From the NCBI GenBank assembly GCA_045807785.1, contig JBJMGS010000174.1, forward strand, positions 1 through 15,827: a stretch of DNA of 15,827 bases, given 5' to 3'. This document shows positions 1 to 7,753 of the stretch, piece after piece. This DNA comes from JAIVGV01 sp045807785 (lineage in GTDB: Bacteria > Acidobacteriota > Blastocatellia > Pyrinomonadales > Pyrinomonadaceae). A program made the position numbers and the translations under genes. The notes under the pieces were generated by a model. That model was not told where the DNA came from and did not search any database. It saw only the letters and a list, made by a program, of their open reading frames with translations. Position 1 is the first letter of the stretch, and each line of letters starts with the position of its first letter.

Positions 1-1289
1 ACGGAGCCGACGCGGGCGTCCTCGCCGAGGAACTTGGCCCCGTTGAGGGTCGCAATCTTAATCGCCTCCACCGGCGTGAAGCCGGCTTCCACCAGCAGCT
101 CGACCTCGCGCAGATCGCCGAAGCCGGCCACCACGCCGCCGTTGCCCGTCGGATCGGGACCTGCCAGGAGCAGCCCGCCGGCTCGGACGAAGGCGCGCTC
201 GAAGTCCATCGCCTTGCGCAGCAGGGCGACGTAGTTGGACTCCGACGAGACGCGCGCTCGCGCGCTCAGGTAACGCACCCGCGCGTCCGTCGACATCACG
301 TTGAGCGCACGCTGATTCAGCAGCGCACTGGCGGCGCCGATCCCGCTCTGCGCCAGCGGCGCGCTGCCCGCTTCGAAGACCGGGAGCGTCGAAGTGAGCG
401 CCACGTTCTTCGCCACGAGCGTGCGGATGGTCTCCTGTGCGGCTGCCCCGTTCAGATCGAGTTGCCGCAGGCTGGCGCTGACGGCGCCGCCGGGCGGGCA
501 CACGTCCGGCCGCTTGTCTGGAACGAACTCCGAGTCCACGAGCAGTCCGTGTTCGAGGTTATCGATGCCAATTTCCGCCGCCTCGCGGAAGCCGATGGAG
601 CAGAGATGGCCCGTCACCTTCAGCCCGCGCTTGTGCGCCTCTTCGACGGCGGCGCGCAACTCCTCGCGCGTGATGTTCATGTAGGCCTTGAACGACGTCG
701 CGCCCTCGTCGGCCCAGAAGTTCACCATCCGTCGCGCGTCGTCGGGCCCCGTCAGTTCGTGCATCACGGGGGTGTAAGCGCCGCGCCCCTCCAGGTAGGG
801 AGCCGTGACGTGCATCTTGGGCCCGATCATGCGGCCACCGTCGATCAGCCGCTTGATTTCCAGGTCGGTATAGGGCGCCACGCTGCCCGTCGTGCGGATG
901 GAAGTCACGCCGAGCGCCAAATACAGGCGCGGGAAGCTGATGCCCATGTCGGAGTAGATGGGCGGCGATCCGCCTTGCGGGAAGAACATGTGGTCGTGCA
1001 TCCCGACCAACCCCGGTAGGACCGTGTAGCCGCGGAGATCGAGCGTGAGGGCGTTGGCCGGGGGTTTCGCCGCAGCGGCAGGGCCGGTTGATTGTATCTT
1101 GCCGTCGCCGATCACGATGGTCTGATCATCCAGGGCTGCCGCCCCGGTGCCGTCGATCACGCGCACGTGCGCCAGCGCCACCACCGGCGCGTCCACGCGG
1201 ACGAACGGTTGGCGCTCGGGCGCGGGCGCCTGCGCGACGGAGTTGGCGGCGATGACGAAGAGCAGGAGGAGGGCGGTCGTGGTTTTCAT
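1..1289 (-). CDS. Exported amidohydrolase family protein (3' end beyond window)
   Basis: The minus-strand frame stays open from an ATG at 1289 to the left edge, giving 429 residues without a stop; the C-terminus is missing. Residues 1-20 (MKTTTALLLL...SVAQ) form a Sec signal peptide, so the enzyme probably acts in the periplasm or outside the cell. Metal-dependent amidohydrolase landmarks occur in order: the N-terminal beta-sandwich strand VRVIDGTG (about 42-49), the HxH metal motif in GLVGMHDH (H98, H100), a possible bridging lysine in FKAYM (K201), H228 in TGHLCS, H247 in DNLEHG, and D379 in GPDPTG. This is the imidazolonepropionase/prolidase-like branch of the superfamily; the substrate cannot be read from the sequence. 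The start is supported by the signal peptide and a purine-rich GGGAAGAG a few bases upstream. The minus-strand gene upstream ends 289 bp away and this gene appears to have its own promoter. Confidence 0.88.
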   Translation of the reverse strand, partial: MKTTTALLLLFVIAANSVAQAPAPERQPFVRVDAPVVALAHVRVIDGTGAAALDDQTIVIGDGKIQSTGPAAAAKPPANALTLDLRGYTVLPGLVGMHDHMFFPQGGSPPIYSDMGISFPRLYLALGVTSIRTTGSVAPYTDLEIKRLIDGGRMIGPKMHVTAPYLEGRGAYTPVMHELTGPDDARRMVNFWADEGATSFKAYMNITREELRAAVEEAHKRGLKVTGHLCSIGFREAAEIGIDNLEHGLLVDSEFVPDKRPDVCPPGGAVSASLRQLDLNGAAAQETIRTLVAKNVALTSTLPVFEAGSAPLAQSGIGAASALLNQRALNVMSTDARVRYLSARARVSSESNYVALLRKAMDFERAFVRAGGLLLAGPDPTGNGGVVAGFGDLREVELLVEAGFTPVEAIKIATLNGAKFLGEDARVGS

Positions 1290-1380
1290 GGTCTCTTCCC
1301 TGTAGAGTGATTGGAGATGACGCCGACGAGCCTCTCTGACGTGTCTTGATCGCCGCGCATCTGCCGACCCGACGCCGCGC

Positions 1381-1424
1381 ATGATAAAGGGCGGCTGGCT
1401 ATCCTCACAACCCACGCCGCCCTT
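1381..1424 (-). promoter_or_regulatory. Candidate promoter with overlapping inverted repeat
   Basis: On the minus strand TTGTGA (1410-1405) lies 18 bp before TATCAT (1386-1381), about 90 bp upstream of the amidohydrolase start. A perfect 9-bp inverted repeat, AAGGGCGGC at 1387-1395 and GCCGCCCTT at 1416-1424, places one arm against the -10 box and the other just upstream of the -35. It could be an operator. It could instead be a weak terminator for the gene ending at 1579, but only a short T run follows the stem. The motifs are seen; the function is inferred. Confidence 0.4.
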
Positions 1425-1578
1425 CCGTCTCACGATTCTTTCGTCATGAGGATCGCGCCCGCTGTCCTCACCCGGAACGAGCGCGGCGGCGACTCTCCGT
1501 CGGGTCGCCTGTCGGTCGCGCATTCTATTCCAGTCGAGGCGACGGTCGAGAGTTAAAGCCAGAGCGCCCTCCGACGCC

Positions 1579-3279
1579 TTACGGCCTCAGCGCGAGTACG
1601 AGCGTCACCTCCGCCGCGCCGCCCTCCGAGACCGTCACCGTCTGCCTCACCGACGGCAGTCGCGACGCCGTCTTCTCCCCGCCCGCGCCCGAGATCTCCA
1701 CGCTCATCGGCCCGACCATCAACTCGTAGTCGCCCGCAACCAGGTGCTCGACGACGAAGCGCCCGCGCGCGTCGAGTTCGGCCCGGTGGTAGCTGTTCGG
1801 CGCGTCGCCTGCCCAGCGGTAATTGACGTAGAGGTGCACGCCCGCCAGTTCCCCGCCCTCGACCTGCACCCGCCCGCGCAGCACGCCCGTCCCGCGCCCG
1901 AGCGTGAGGCGCAGCCCCGTGACCGCCTCACCCGGCCCGACCTCCAGCCCGTCGCTGAGCGGGGCGCCGGCGGCCGTCTCGACCCGCAGGAGGGTGAACC
2001 CCCGCTCGCCTGCCGGGGTCATGCTGGTGAGTGCGAGCCTGACGCGCCCCGGGCGCAGCCCGCCGGCGCGGAAGCTGCCGTCCCCGTTGATCTTCACCGA
2101 GCTGGAAGACGACGCGTGGTCGCCGGACGACTCGACGCGCGCCCACACCCCCAGCCCCGCCGGGAGCGCGCCGCCCGCCAACTCACCCGCGCCCCCGGCG
2201 AGCAGCACCGTGCCGCTGACGCTCGCGCCGGGCGGCATCCTGATCTCGAGCCCGGCGGCGTCACGGTCCGTGACTTCGACCGCGAGCGCGACGCCGTAGG
2301 TGTTACTGCGGGCGTCGTCTTGCGGCAGGATGAGGTAGTGGCCCGGCGGCGCCCCCTCGACGCGGAACTCGCCGCGGGCGTCGCTGCGCCAGGGGCCGCT
2401 TATGTCGCTGCGCACCCGCCCGGCGTCGTCTTTAACGATGACGGTCAGGTCGACGCCGGCCAGCGGCTCGCCGGTCGCCGCCTCGACCACGCGCCCCGCC
2501 AGGTCGTAGACCCTGACGAGCGGCCCGGCCGTGACGTCCACACCCTCGACCTCCCCGCCAGCCGGGACTTCGACCGCCTCGGCCGCGGACGCCTCGGCCG
2601 CCGCCGGGTGGTAGGAGAGCGCGTAGTAGAAGTGAGGCGCCCCACGTTCGCCGGTCAGGGCTTCGGCGTGAGCCCGGCCGACGCTCACCAGGTAACGCCC
2701 AGCCGGCACGCCGTCAAAGCGGTAGGCGCCCGATTCGTTTGTGACGGACTGAGACTGATCCCGCGGCACGAACTGGCGTGGGTAGCCGCCGTCACCCGCC
2801 GCGCTCAACTTCACGTATTGGCCCGCGACGGGGCGCCCGTCCGCATCCGTCACCCGCCCGCTGATACGCCCGACGGGGACGAGGTCGAAGTCCACGCCGG
2901 AGGCCGCCTCACCCTCCTGTACGAGGACGCTCTTGCCGGGCTGCCCGTAGCGGACCTCGTCGGCGACGAAGAGGCCGGGCGCAGCGGGCTGGACGGCGTA
3001 GCGGCCCGGCGCGAGCCCGGCGAAGCGGTAGCGCCCCGCCTTGTCGGTCGTGGCCTTCGCGAGCGGCGTCGGCTTGAGGCCCTGGTCGTCGAGCAGTGAC
3101 AGCCGCACCTCGACGCCCGGCGCGGGCTCCCGCCTGACGGTGACGCGGCCGGAGACGGCGCCGGAGTTGGCGGGCGTGCTGCCGCGTTGAGTCTGGGCGC
3201 CGAGCGGCGGCTGAAGGGCGAGGCAGAGGAGTGCGCCGAACAGGAGTGGGCGGACGGAGTGGTTGAGTGTGTGTATCAT
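1579..3279 (-). CDS. Secreted protein of five carboxypeptidase-regulatory-like modules
   Basis: This 566-residue product begins with a signal peptide (MIHTLNHSVRPLLFGALLCL..., likely cleaved near residue 28) and then carries five related beta-sandwich modules at about 43-98, 139-200, 259-318, 353-418 and 465-525. Each opens with a GxV strand (SGRVT, ISGRVTD, LAGRVVEA, VSGTVLL, LRGRVQV) and closes with a G-x-[YF]-x-F/V...G-x-Y signature such as GRYRFAGLAPGRYAV. Linkers repeat a G-x-D/L-x-x-L pattern (SGVDFDLVPVG, TGLRLTLGRG). Such modules are common in surface or secreted proteins of Acidobacteriota and Bacteroidota; they are not catalytic. No TonB-receptor barrel or peptidase domain follows. 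The frame could extend to 3438, but the signal peptide and a promoter at 3438-3410 favour the ATG at 3279. It is divergent from pstS. The ligand or role is unknown. Confidence 0.85.
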   Translation of the reverse strand: MIHTLNHSVRPLLFGALLCLALQPPLGAQTQRGSTPANSGAVSGRVTVRREPAPGVEVRLSLLDDQGLKPTPLAKATTDKAGRYRFAGLAPGRYAVQPAAPGLFVADEVRYGQPGKSVLVQEGEAASGVDFDLVPVGRISGRVTDADGRPVAGQYVKLSAAGDGGYPRQFVPRDQSQSVTNESGAYRFDGVPAGRYLVSVGRAHAEALTGERGAPHFYYALSYHPAAAEASAAEAVEVPAGGEVEGVDVTAGPLVRVYDLAGRVVEAATGEPLAGVDLTVIVKDDAGRVRSDISGPWRSDARGEFRVEGAPPGHYLILPQDDARSNTYGVALAVEVTDRDAAGLEIRMPPGASVSGTVLLAGGAGELAGGALPAGLGVWARVESSGDHASSSSSVKINGDGSFRAGGLRPGRVRLALTSMTPAGERGFTLLRVETAAGAPLSDGLEVGPGEAVTGLRLTLGRGTGVLRGRVQVEGGELAGVHLYVNYRWAGDAPNSYHRAELDARGRFVVEHLVAGDYELMVGPMSVEISGAGGEKTASRLPSVRQTVTVSEGGAAEVTLVLALRP

Positions 3280-3409
3280 GCTCTTCACAGACCTTGTCGG
3301 CGCCGGTAGTGCCACGGGCGCGGCGTGATAGCTCTTGCGTTGGAGGAGGCGGCGTCGCGAGAGGCGTCGGTTTGAGCGGTCGAGAGTTCTTTCCGCCTGA
3401 CTGTGGCGC

Positions 3410-3438
3410 ATGATATTCACGGACGAAGAAAAGGGCAA
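3410..3438 (-). promoter_or_regulatory. Candidate promoter of the modular secreted protein gene
   Basis: On the minus strand TTGCCC (3438-3433) and TATCAT (3415-3410) are separated by exactly 17 bp, giving a leader of about 125 nt before the ATG at 3279. The -10 box and following bases, TATCATGCGC, are identical to those in the amidohydrolase promoter candidate at 1386-1377. This position also argues against the longer reading frame that begins at 3438. Confidence 0.45.
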
Positions 3439-3510
3439 GACTTTAGTTCCCCGTCGCTACGCGAGTAGGCCGCCCTTCCCTTCACCCGCCTCCAGTTAAC
3501 ATAGATTTAA

Positions 3511-3549
3511 GGCTGCGTTCAGGTGGCTGTAACAGTCGTCGCCTATCTT
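3511..3549 (+). promoter_or_regulatory. Weak candidate pst promoter / Pho-box region
   Basis: GGCTGCG (3511-3517) and GGCTGTA (3525-3531) form a direct repeat at a 14-bp interval. A -10-like TATCTT lies at 3544-3549, 12 bp beyond the second copy, and no good -35 is present. Activator-dependent Pho promoters have a direct repeat in place of the -35, but the usual spacing is 11 bp, so this match is poor. PhoB control of pstS is expected from known systems, not shown here. Confidence 0.2.
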
Positions 3550-3592
3550 GGATTTTTGTTGACGAACGAAAATTCAGGAGACTCAAGACCGT

Positions 3593-4684
3593 ATGCCCTC
3601 TGACAAGTCGGCGGCGCGACGCGCGCTCGTGCTCATCTTTTGCGCACTCTTCATCTCGCTCGCGGTCGCCTGCGGCGGCGGCGCGAACAACGCAGCGAAC
3701 AACGCGGGCGCGGTGCGCTTGCAGGGCGCGGGCGCGACCTTCCCCAACCCGCTCTACCAGAAGTGGCTCTCCGAATATAAGAAGGTCAACCCGTCGGCGG
3801 CGATTGACTATCAACCGACCGGCTCTGGCGCGGGCCTCAAGGGCTTCACCGAGCGCACGCTCGACTTCGGCGCGTCGGACATGCCGATGTCGGACGATGA
3901 GTTGAAGAAGGCGCAGGGCAAGGTCGTCCACATCCCCACCGTGCTCGGCGCGGTCGTCGTCACCTACAACCTGGAGGGCGTCGCGCAGCCGCTCAAGTTC
4001 TCTTCGGACGTGCTCGCAGACATCTTCCTCGGCAAGATCAAGCGTTGGGACGACGCGCGCATCAAGGCCGACAACGCGGGCGTGCCGCTCCCGGCGGCGG
4101 ACATCTCGGTCGCGCACCGCTCCGACGGCAGCGGCACGTCCGCCGTCTTCACGGACTACCTCTCGAAGGTGAGCGCGGAGTGGAAGAGCAGCGTCGGGAT
4201 GAGCAAGACGCCGACGTGGCCCGTGGGGCAGGGCGGCAAGGGTAACGACGGCGTGACCGCCATCGTCAAGCAGCAGCCGAACACCGTCGGCTACGTCGAG
4301 CTGATCTACGCCAAGCAGAACAAACTGCCCGTCGCGCTCATCAAGAACGCCGCGGGCAACTTCGTCGAACCGTCGCTCGACGCCGTGACCGCCGCGGCGG
4401 CGGAGTCCGTCGCCTCGACGCCGGAAGATTTGCGCGTCTCGATCACGAACGCGGCGGGCGCGAGCGCCTACCCGATTTCGAGCTACACCTACGTCCTCGT
4501 CTCGAAGGATCAGGCGGACGCCGCCAAGGGCAAGGCGCTCGTCGACTTCCTCTGGTGGGGCTTGCACGACGGCACGCAGTTCGCCAGGTCGCTCGACTTC
4601 GCGCCGCTCCCGCCGGAGATTCTCAAGCGCGCCGAGGCGAAACTGAACTCGATCACTTCGGGCGGCAAGACGCTCAGGCAGTAA
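3593..4684 (+). CDS. pstS: Phosphate ABC transporter substrate-binding lipoprotein PstS
   Basis: This 363-residue protein is the high-affinity phosphate-binding component of the Pst transporter. Residues 1-27 form a lipoprotein signal (RRALVLIFCALFISLAVAC) with C27 as the probable lipidated cysteine, followed by a Gly/Asn/Ala-rich tether. Phosphate-binding landmarks are GAGATFP (45-51), TGSGAG (76-81), DFGASD (91-96) and RSDGSGT (176-182), the typical PstS set. The length is normal. The start is set by AGGAG at 3576-3580, 12 nt upstream, slightly long spacing. It is the first gene of the operon. A perfect 33-bp inverted repeat begins one base after its stop codon and may limit read-through, which would fit the usual excess of PstS over the channel proteins. 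Confidence 0.96.
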   Translation: MPSDKSAARRALVLIFCALFISLAVACGGGANNAANNAGAVRLQGAGATFPNPLYQKWLSEYKKVNPSAAIDYQPTGSGAGLKGFTERTLDFGASDMPMSDDELKKAQGKVVHIPTVLGAVVVTYNLEGVAQPLKFSSDVLADIFLGKIKRWDDARIKADNAGVPLPAADISVAHRSDGSGTSAVFTDYLSKVSAEWKSSVGMSKTPTWPVGQGGKGNDGVTAIVKQQPNTVGYVELIYAKQNKLPVALIKNAAGNFVEPSLDAVTAAAAESVASTPEDLRVSITNAAGASAYPISSYTYVLVSKDQADAAKGKALVDFLWWGLHDGTQFARSLDFAPLPPEILKRAEAKLNSITSGGKTLRQ

Positions 4685-4685
4685 G

Positions 4686-4760
4686 GATGAAGTAGGAACG
4701 ATGAACGATGAAGTGAAAGAAATTGGTTTTCACTTCATCGTTCATCGTTCCTACTTCATC
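4686..4760 (+). repeat. Perfect 33-bp inverted repeat of GATGAAC-type heptamers (pstS-pstC)
   Basis: The left arm 4686-4718 and right arm 4728-4760 are exact reverse complements over 33 nt with a 9-nt loop (4719-4727). The arms show a 7-nt period (GAACGAT, GAACGAT, GAAGTGA). The element fills the spacer: it begins one base after the pstS stop and ends 8 nt before the pstC ATG. No T-tract follows, so it is not a standard intrinsic terminator. An mRNA-stabilising, processing or attenuating hairpin is a reasonable inference. The same family recurs after phoR. Confidence 0.92.
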
Positions 4761-4768
4761 GTTTGGTT

Positions 4769-5770
4769 ATGTCTTCCACGACGCCCACTCCCGCCTCAGC
4801 CTACGGCGCACACTTCGCCGTCGCACGCCTGCGCCGTGCGCTGGCGCCGACGGGCAACGCGGGCGACGCCGTGTTTCGCGTCCTGCTCTTTTTGAGCGCG
4901 CTCCTGCTCGTCGTCATCGTCGCGGCGATGATCGGCGCGATGGGCGTGAACGCGGGCGCGGCGATAAAGAAGTTCGGCTTCGGCTTTCTCGCGAGCCGCG
5001 CGTGGAACCCTTCGCGTGGGGACTTCGGCGCGCTCGCCTTCATCTACGGCACGGTTGTCTCGTCGGTCGTCGCGCTGCTGGTGAGCGTGCCGCTCTCGCT
5101 CGGCGTCGCCGTCTTTTTAGTCGAGCAGGCTCCGCGCCGGCTCGCGCGCCCGCTCACGTTCCTCGTCGAGTTGCTCGCGGCGATCCCCTCGGTCGTGTAC
5201 GGCCTGTGGGGCATCTTCGTGCTCGCGCCCCTGCTGCGCGTGTGGGTCGAGACGCCGCTGCAACGTCGCTTCGGCTGGCTGCCCCTCTTTCAAGGCGCGA
5301 TCACGGGGACGGGGCTGCTCACGGCTGGCATCATCCTCGCGATCATGATCACTCCCATCATCTCTGCGGTCGTGCGCGACGTTCTCGCCGCCGTGCCGCA
5401 GTCGCAGCGCGAGGCGGCGCTGGCGCTGGGCGCGACGCGCTGGGAGACGACGCGCGTCGTGTTGGCGAACGGCGCGGCGGGGATCGCGGGCGCGATCATC
5501 CTGGGCCTAGGTCGCGCCGTCGGCGAGACGATGGCGGTGACGATGCTCATCGGCAACCGGCCCCAGATCAGCGCGTCGCTCTTCGAGCCCTCGTACACCA
5601 TCGCCTCCGTGCTGGCGAACGAGTTGCGCGAGGCGACCGACGATCTGCACGTCAGCTCGCTCATCCTGCTGGGGCTCATCCTGTTCCTCGTCACCTTCGC
5701 CATCAACGCCGCCGCGCGCCTCCTCGTGTGGAGCGTGACGCGCTCGACGAGCGGGGTGGCGAGTGCCTGA
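4769..5770 (+). CDS. pstC: Phosphate ABC transporter permease PstC
   Basis: This 333-residue inner-membrane protein forms the phosphate channel together with PstA. It has about six hydrophobic segments, starting at residues 35-58 and 90-118. The cytoplasmic EAA loop, EAALALGATRWETTRVVL (about 215-232), contacts PstB and is followed by the family motif GLGRAVGETMAVTMLIG. The ATG at 4769 is chosen over an in-frame TTG six bases upstream; neither has a Shine-Dalgarno sequence, because the spacer is occupied by a hairpin arm ending at 4760. The N-terminal 30 residues are poorly conserved and Ala-rich. pstA follows after 30 bp, the tightest junction in the operon and the only one lacking a heptamer hairpin. 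Confidence 0.95.
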   Translation: MSSTTPTPASAYGAHFAVARLRRALAPTGNAGDAVFRVLLFLSALLLVVIVAAMIGAMGVNAGAAIKKFGFGFLASRAWNPSRGDFGALAFIYGTVVSSVVALLVSVPLSLGVAVFLVEQAPRRLARPLTFLVELLAAIPSVVYGLWGIFVLAPLLRVWVETPLQRRFGWLPLFQGAITGTGLLTAGIILAIMITPIISAVVRDVLAAVPQSQREAALALGATRWETTRVVLANGAAGIAGAIILGLGRAVGETMAVTMLIGNRPQISASLFEPSYTIASVLANELREATDDLHVSSLILLGLILFLVTFAINAAARLLVWSVTRSTSGVASA

Positions 5771-5800
5771 AATCACAGAAGACTCAGACGCCCGACAAAG

Positions 5801-6676
5801 ATGAGCGCAAGCGCCACGACCAGCCCGACGACCCTGCGAGCCGCCCGCGCGGCTCACGCCGGGCGGCGCACGGTGAATCTACTGATGACGACGGCAACCG
5901 CCGCGTGCGCCGCTTTCGCCGTCGTCGTCTTGCTGCTCATCCTCGGCTACATCGCCGCGCGCGGACTGAGTTCTCTGAGCTGGCAATTCCTGACCGACAT
6001 CCCACGCCCCGTGGGCGAGGGCGGCGGCATCGGCAACGCGATTGTGGGCACGCTCGTCCTGCTCGCGCTCGCGTCGGGCGCGGGCTTGCCGCTCGGCATC
6101 GCGGCGGGTGTTTACTTGGCGGAGTTCGGCGCGGGGCGCTTCGCGTCGTTCGTGCGCTTCGTCGCGGACACCTTGACGGGCGTGCCGTCTATCGTCGTCG
6201 GCATCTTCGTCTATACGATCCTCGTGCTGCCGTTCCGACAGTTCTCGGCCTTCGCGGGCGGGGTTTCGCTCGCGCTCATCATGATCCCCATCGTCGCGCG
6301 CACGACCGAGGAGATGCTCAGGCTCGTGCCGACTTCTCTGCGCGAGGGCGCGTTAGCTTTAGGCGCGCCGCAGTGGCGTGTGACGACGGGCGTCGTGCTC
6401 CCGGCGGCCTCTTCCGGCATCGCGACGGGGGCGATGCTCGCCGTCGCGCGCGTCTCCGGCGAGACCGCGCCGCTCCTCTTCACCGCGCTCAACTACAACG
6501 ACTACAGCCACCGGCTCGACCAGCCCATCGCGTCGCTGACCGTGCAGATTTACAACTACTCGATCTCGCCATACGATGAGTGGCACGCGCAGGCCTGGGC
6601 GGCGACGCTCATTTTGATCACGCTCATTCTTAGCATCAACGTCGCCGTGAGGTTCTTCACGCGAAAGAAGATTTGA
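5801..6676 (+). CDS. pstA: Phosphate ABC transporter permease PstA
   Basis: This 291-residue protein is the second channel subunit. A hydrophobic first segment (about 28-54) is followed by the PstA-typical region GGIGNAIVGTLVLL (75-88), GVYLAEFG (103-110), TLTGVPSIVVGIF (124-136), and the EAA loop LREGALALGAPQWRVTTGVV (180-199), then ARVSGETAPLLFT (216-228). It ends in a short basic tail (FFTRKKI). The ATG at 5801 begins a plausible cytoplasmic N-terminus; only a weak purine-rich tract (AGAAGA) lies upstream. An internal Met at residue 29 is a less likely start. Confidence 0.95.
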   Translation: MSASATTSPTTLRAARAAHAGRRTVNLLMTTATAACAAFAVVVLLLILGYIAARGLSSLSWQFLTDIPRPVGEGGGIGNAIVGTLVLLALASGAGLPLGIAAGVYLAEFGAGRFASFVRFVADTLTGVPSIVVGIFVYTILVLPFRQFSAFAGGVSLALIMIPIVARTTEEMLRLVPTSLREGALALGAPQWRVTTGVVLPAASSGIATGAMLAVARVSGETAPLLFTALNYNDYSHRLDQPIASLTVQIYNYSISPYDEWHAQAWAATLILITLILSINVAVRFFTRKKI

Positions 6677-6690
6677 AAGGCTGTCCGTGG

Positions 6691-6771
6691 CCAGTCGTCA
6701 GTTGTCCGTCGTTAAGACTCTGATGAAAGCCACCGCGATTTAGTCACAAACAACGGACAACAGACCACTGA
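6691..6771 (+). repeat. Imperfect inverted heptamer array (pstA-pstB)
   Basis: The left arm 6691-6713 and right arm 6749-6771 pair at 19 of 23 positions around a 35-nt loop. The units have period 7: CAGTCGT, CAGTTGT, CCGTCGT on the left; ACAACGG, ACAACAG, ACCACTG on the right. The right arm ends 9 nt before the pstB ATG and there is no Shine-Dalgarno sequence. The heptamer family differs from that of the preceding spacer. Confidence 0.8.
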
Positions 6772-6780
6772 CGATCTTTT

Positions 6781-7617
6781 ATGCTGACCGTAGCGCCGCA
6801 ATTGATGACGACGACCCCGCGCCCCGAAGAGTCGCGCGCCGCGGCAACGCCGCGCGTTGGGACGGCGAAGGTCAGCGTGCGCGGGCTCAACTTCTTCTAC
6901 GGGGCGCGGCAGGCTCTGCACAACATCTCGCTCGACGCGCCGGAGCGCGTCGTGATGGCGTTCATCGGGCCATCGGGCTGCGGCAAGTCAACTTTCCTGC
7001 GCACGCTCAACCGCATGAACGCTACGATTCCGGGGACGCGCGCCGAAGGCGAGGTCTTGATCGACGGCGAGGACGTGTACGCGCCCGGCACGGACGTCGT
7101 GGCGCTCAGGCGCAAGGTCGGGATGGTCTTCCAGAAGTCGAACCCCTTTCCGAAATCGATCTTCGACAACGTCGCCTACGGGCTTCGCATCAACCGCCTG
7201 ACCGACAGTAAGTCCGAGCTGCATGATCGTGTCGGGGAGGCGCTGCGCGCCGCCGCGCTGTGGGGCGAGGTGAAGGATCGTCTGAAGTCTTCGGCGCTCT
7301 CGCTCTCCGGCGGCCAGCAACAAAGGCTGTGCATCGCGCGCGCGCTCGCCGTCCGCCCCGAAGTCCTGCTGATGGACGAGCCCGCCTCGGCGCTCGACCC
7401 CATCGCAACGCAGAAGATCGAGGAGCTGATCGTCGAGCTGAAGCGGCAGTACACCATCGTCATCGTGACGCACAACATGCAGCAAGCGGCGCGCGTCTCC
7501 GATCAGACGGCCTTCTTCTGGCTGGGCAAGCTCGTCGAAGTGAACGCGACCGAGAAGATCTTCACGAACCCCGACGAGAAGTTGACCGAGGACTACATCA
7601 CGGGACGGTTTGGCTGA
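6781..7617 (+). CDS. pstB: Phosphate ABC transporter ATP-binding protein PstB
   Basis: This 278-residue cytoplasmic ATPase powers phosphate import through PstCA. All ABC motifs are intact: Walker A GPSGCGKST (63-71), Q-loop Q118 in MVFQKSNPFPKS (a PstB hallmark), signature LSGGQQQR (175-182), Walker B VLLMDEPASALDP (195-207) and the switch histidine H231 in VTHNMQQA. The C-terminus TEDYITGRFG matches the PstB family ending. About 30 residues precede the conserved core, so a start at the internal Met 9 is possible; the first ATG is kept because it lies just after the hairpin arm, as in the neighbouring genes. Confidence 0.97.
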   Translation: MLTVAPQLMTTTPRPEESRAAATPRVGTAKVSVRGLNFFYGARQALHNISLDAPERVVMAFIGPSGCGKSTFLRTLNRMNATIPGTRAEGEVLIDGEDVYAPGTDVVALRRKVGMVFQKSNPFPKSIFDNVAYGLRINRLTDSKSELHDRVGEALRAAALWGEVKDRLKSSALSLSGGQQQRLCIARALAVRPEVLLMDEPASALDPIATQKIEELIVELKRQYTIVIVTHNMQQAARVSDQTAFFWLGKLVEVNATEKIFTNPDEKLTEDYITGRFG

Positions 7618-7629
7618 AGGGAAGCTCTG

Positions 7630-7748
7630 AGCGATTGGCGATTAGCTATTAGCTTTTAGCCAGAGCAAGACGGTCGCTGATTGCCACTAACAGGATGACG
7701 GACGCGGTTGGCTGCTGGCTAACAGCTAACAGCTAATCGCTAACAGCT
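7630..7748 (+). repeat. Imperfect inverted heptamer array (pstB-phoU)
   Basis: The left arm 7630-7663 and right arm 7715-7748 agree at 29 of 34 positions. Left units are AGCGATT, GGCGATT, AGCTATT, AGCTTTT; the right arm repeats GCTAACA / GCTAATC. A 51-nt loop separates them. The right arm ends 5 nt before the phoU ATG, with no Shine-Dalgarno sequence. Confidence 0.85.
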
Positions 7749-7753
7749 ATCTT

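Larger units (their letters stand above)
3280..3592. other. Divergent intergenic region between the modular protein gene and pstS
   Basis: These 313 bp contain no convincing gene. They hold a minus-strand promoter candidate (3438-3410) and, nearer pstS, a lower-GC stretch (about 3495-3575) that probably contains the pst promoter and the pstS ribosome binding site. No heptamer-array hairpin of the kind found inside the operon was seen here. Confidence 0.6.

Noticed and set aside
1744..3099. 451-codon plus-strand open frame opposite the modular secreted protein
   Set aside because: The minus strand encodes a signal peptide and five coherent repeats; the plus-strand product is low-complexity and has no start signals.
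3559..3564. TTGACG before pstS as a -35 box
   Set aside because: A -10 at the right distance would fall at the ribosome binding site and start codon, and no suitable hexamer is present.
3482..4567. 361-codon minus-strand open frame opposite pstS
   Set aside because: pstS is unmistakable on the plus strand; the antisense product is an Arg/Val-rich shadow.
4728..4768. Intrinsic terminator after pstS
   Set aside because: The stem is strong but is followed by CGTTTGGTT without a U-tract, and co-directional pstCAB-phoU must be transcribed beyond it.
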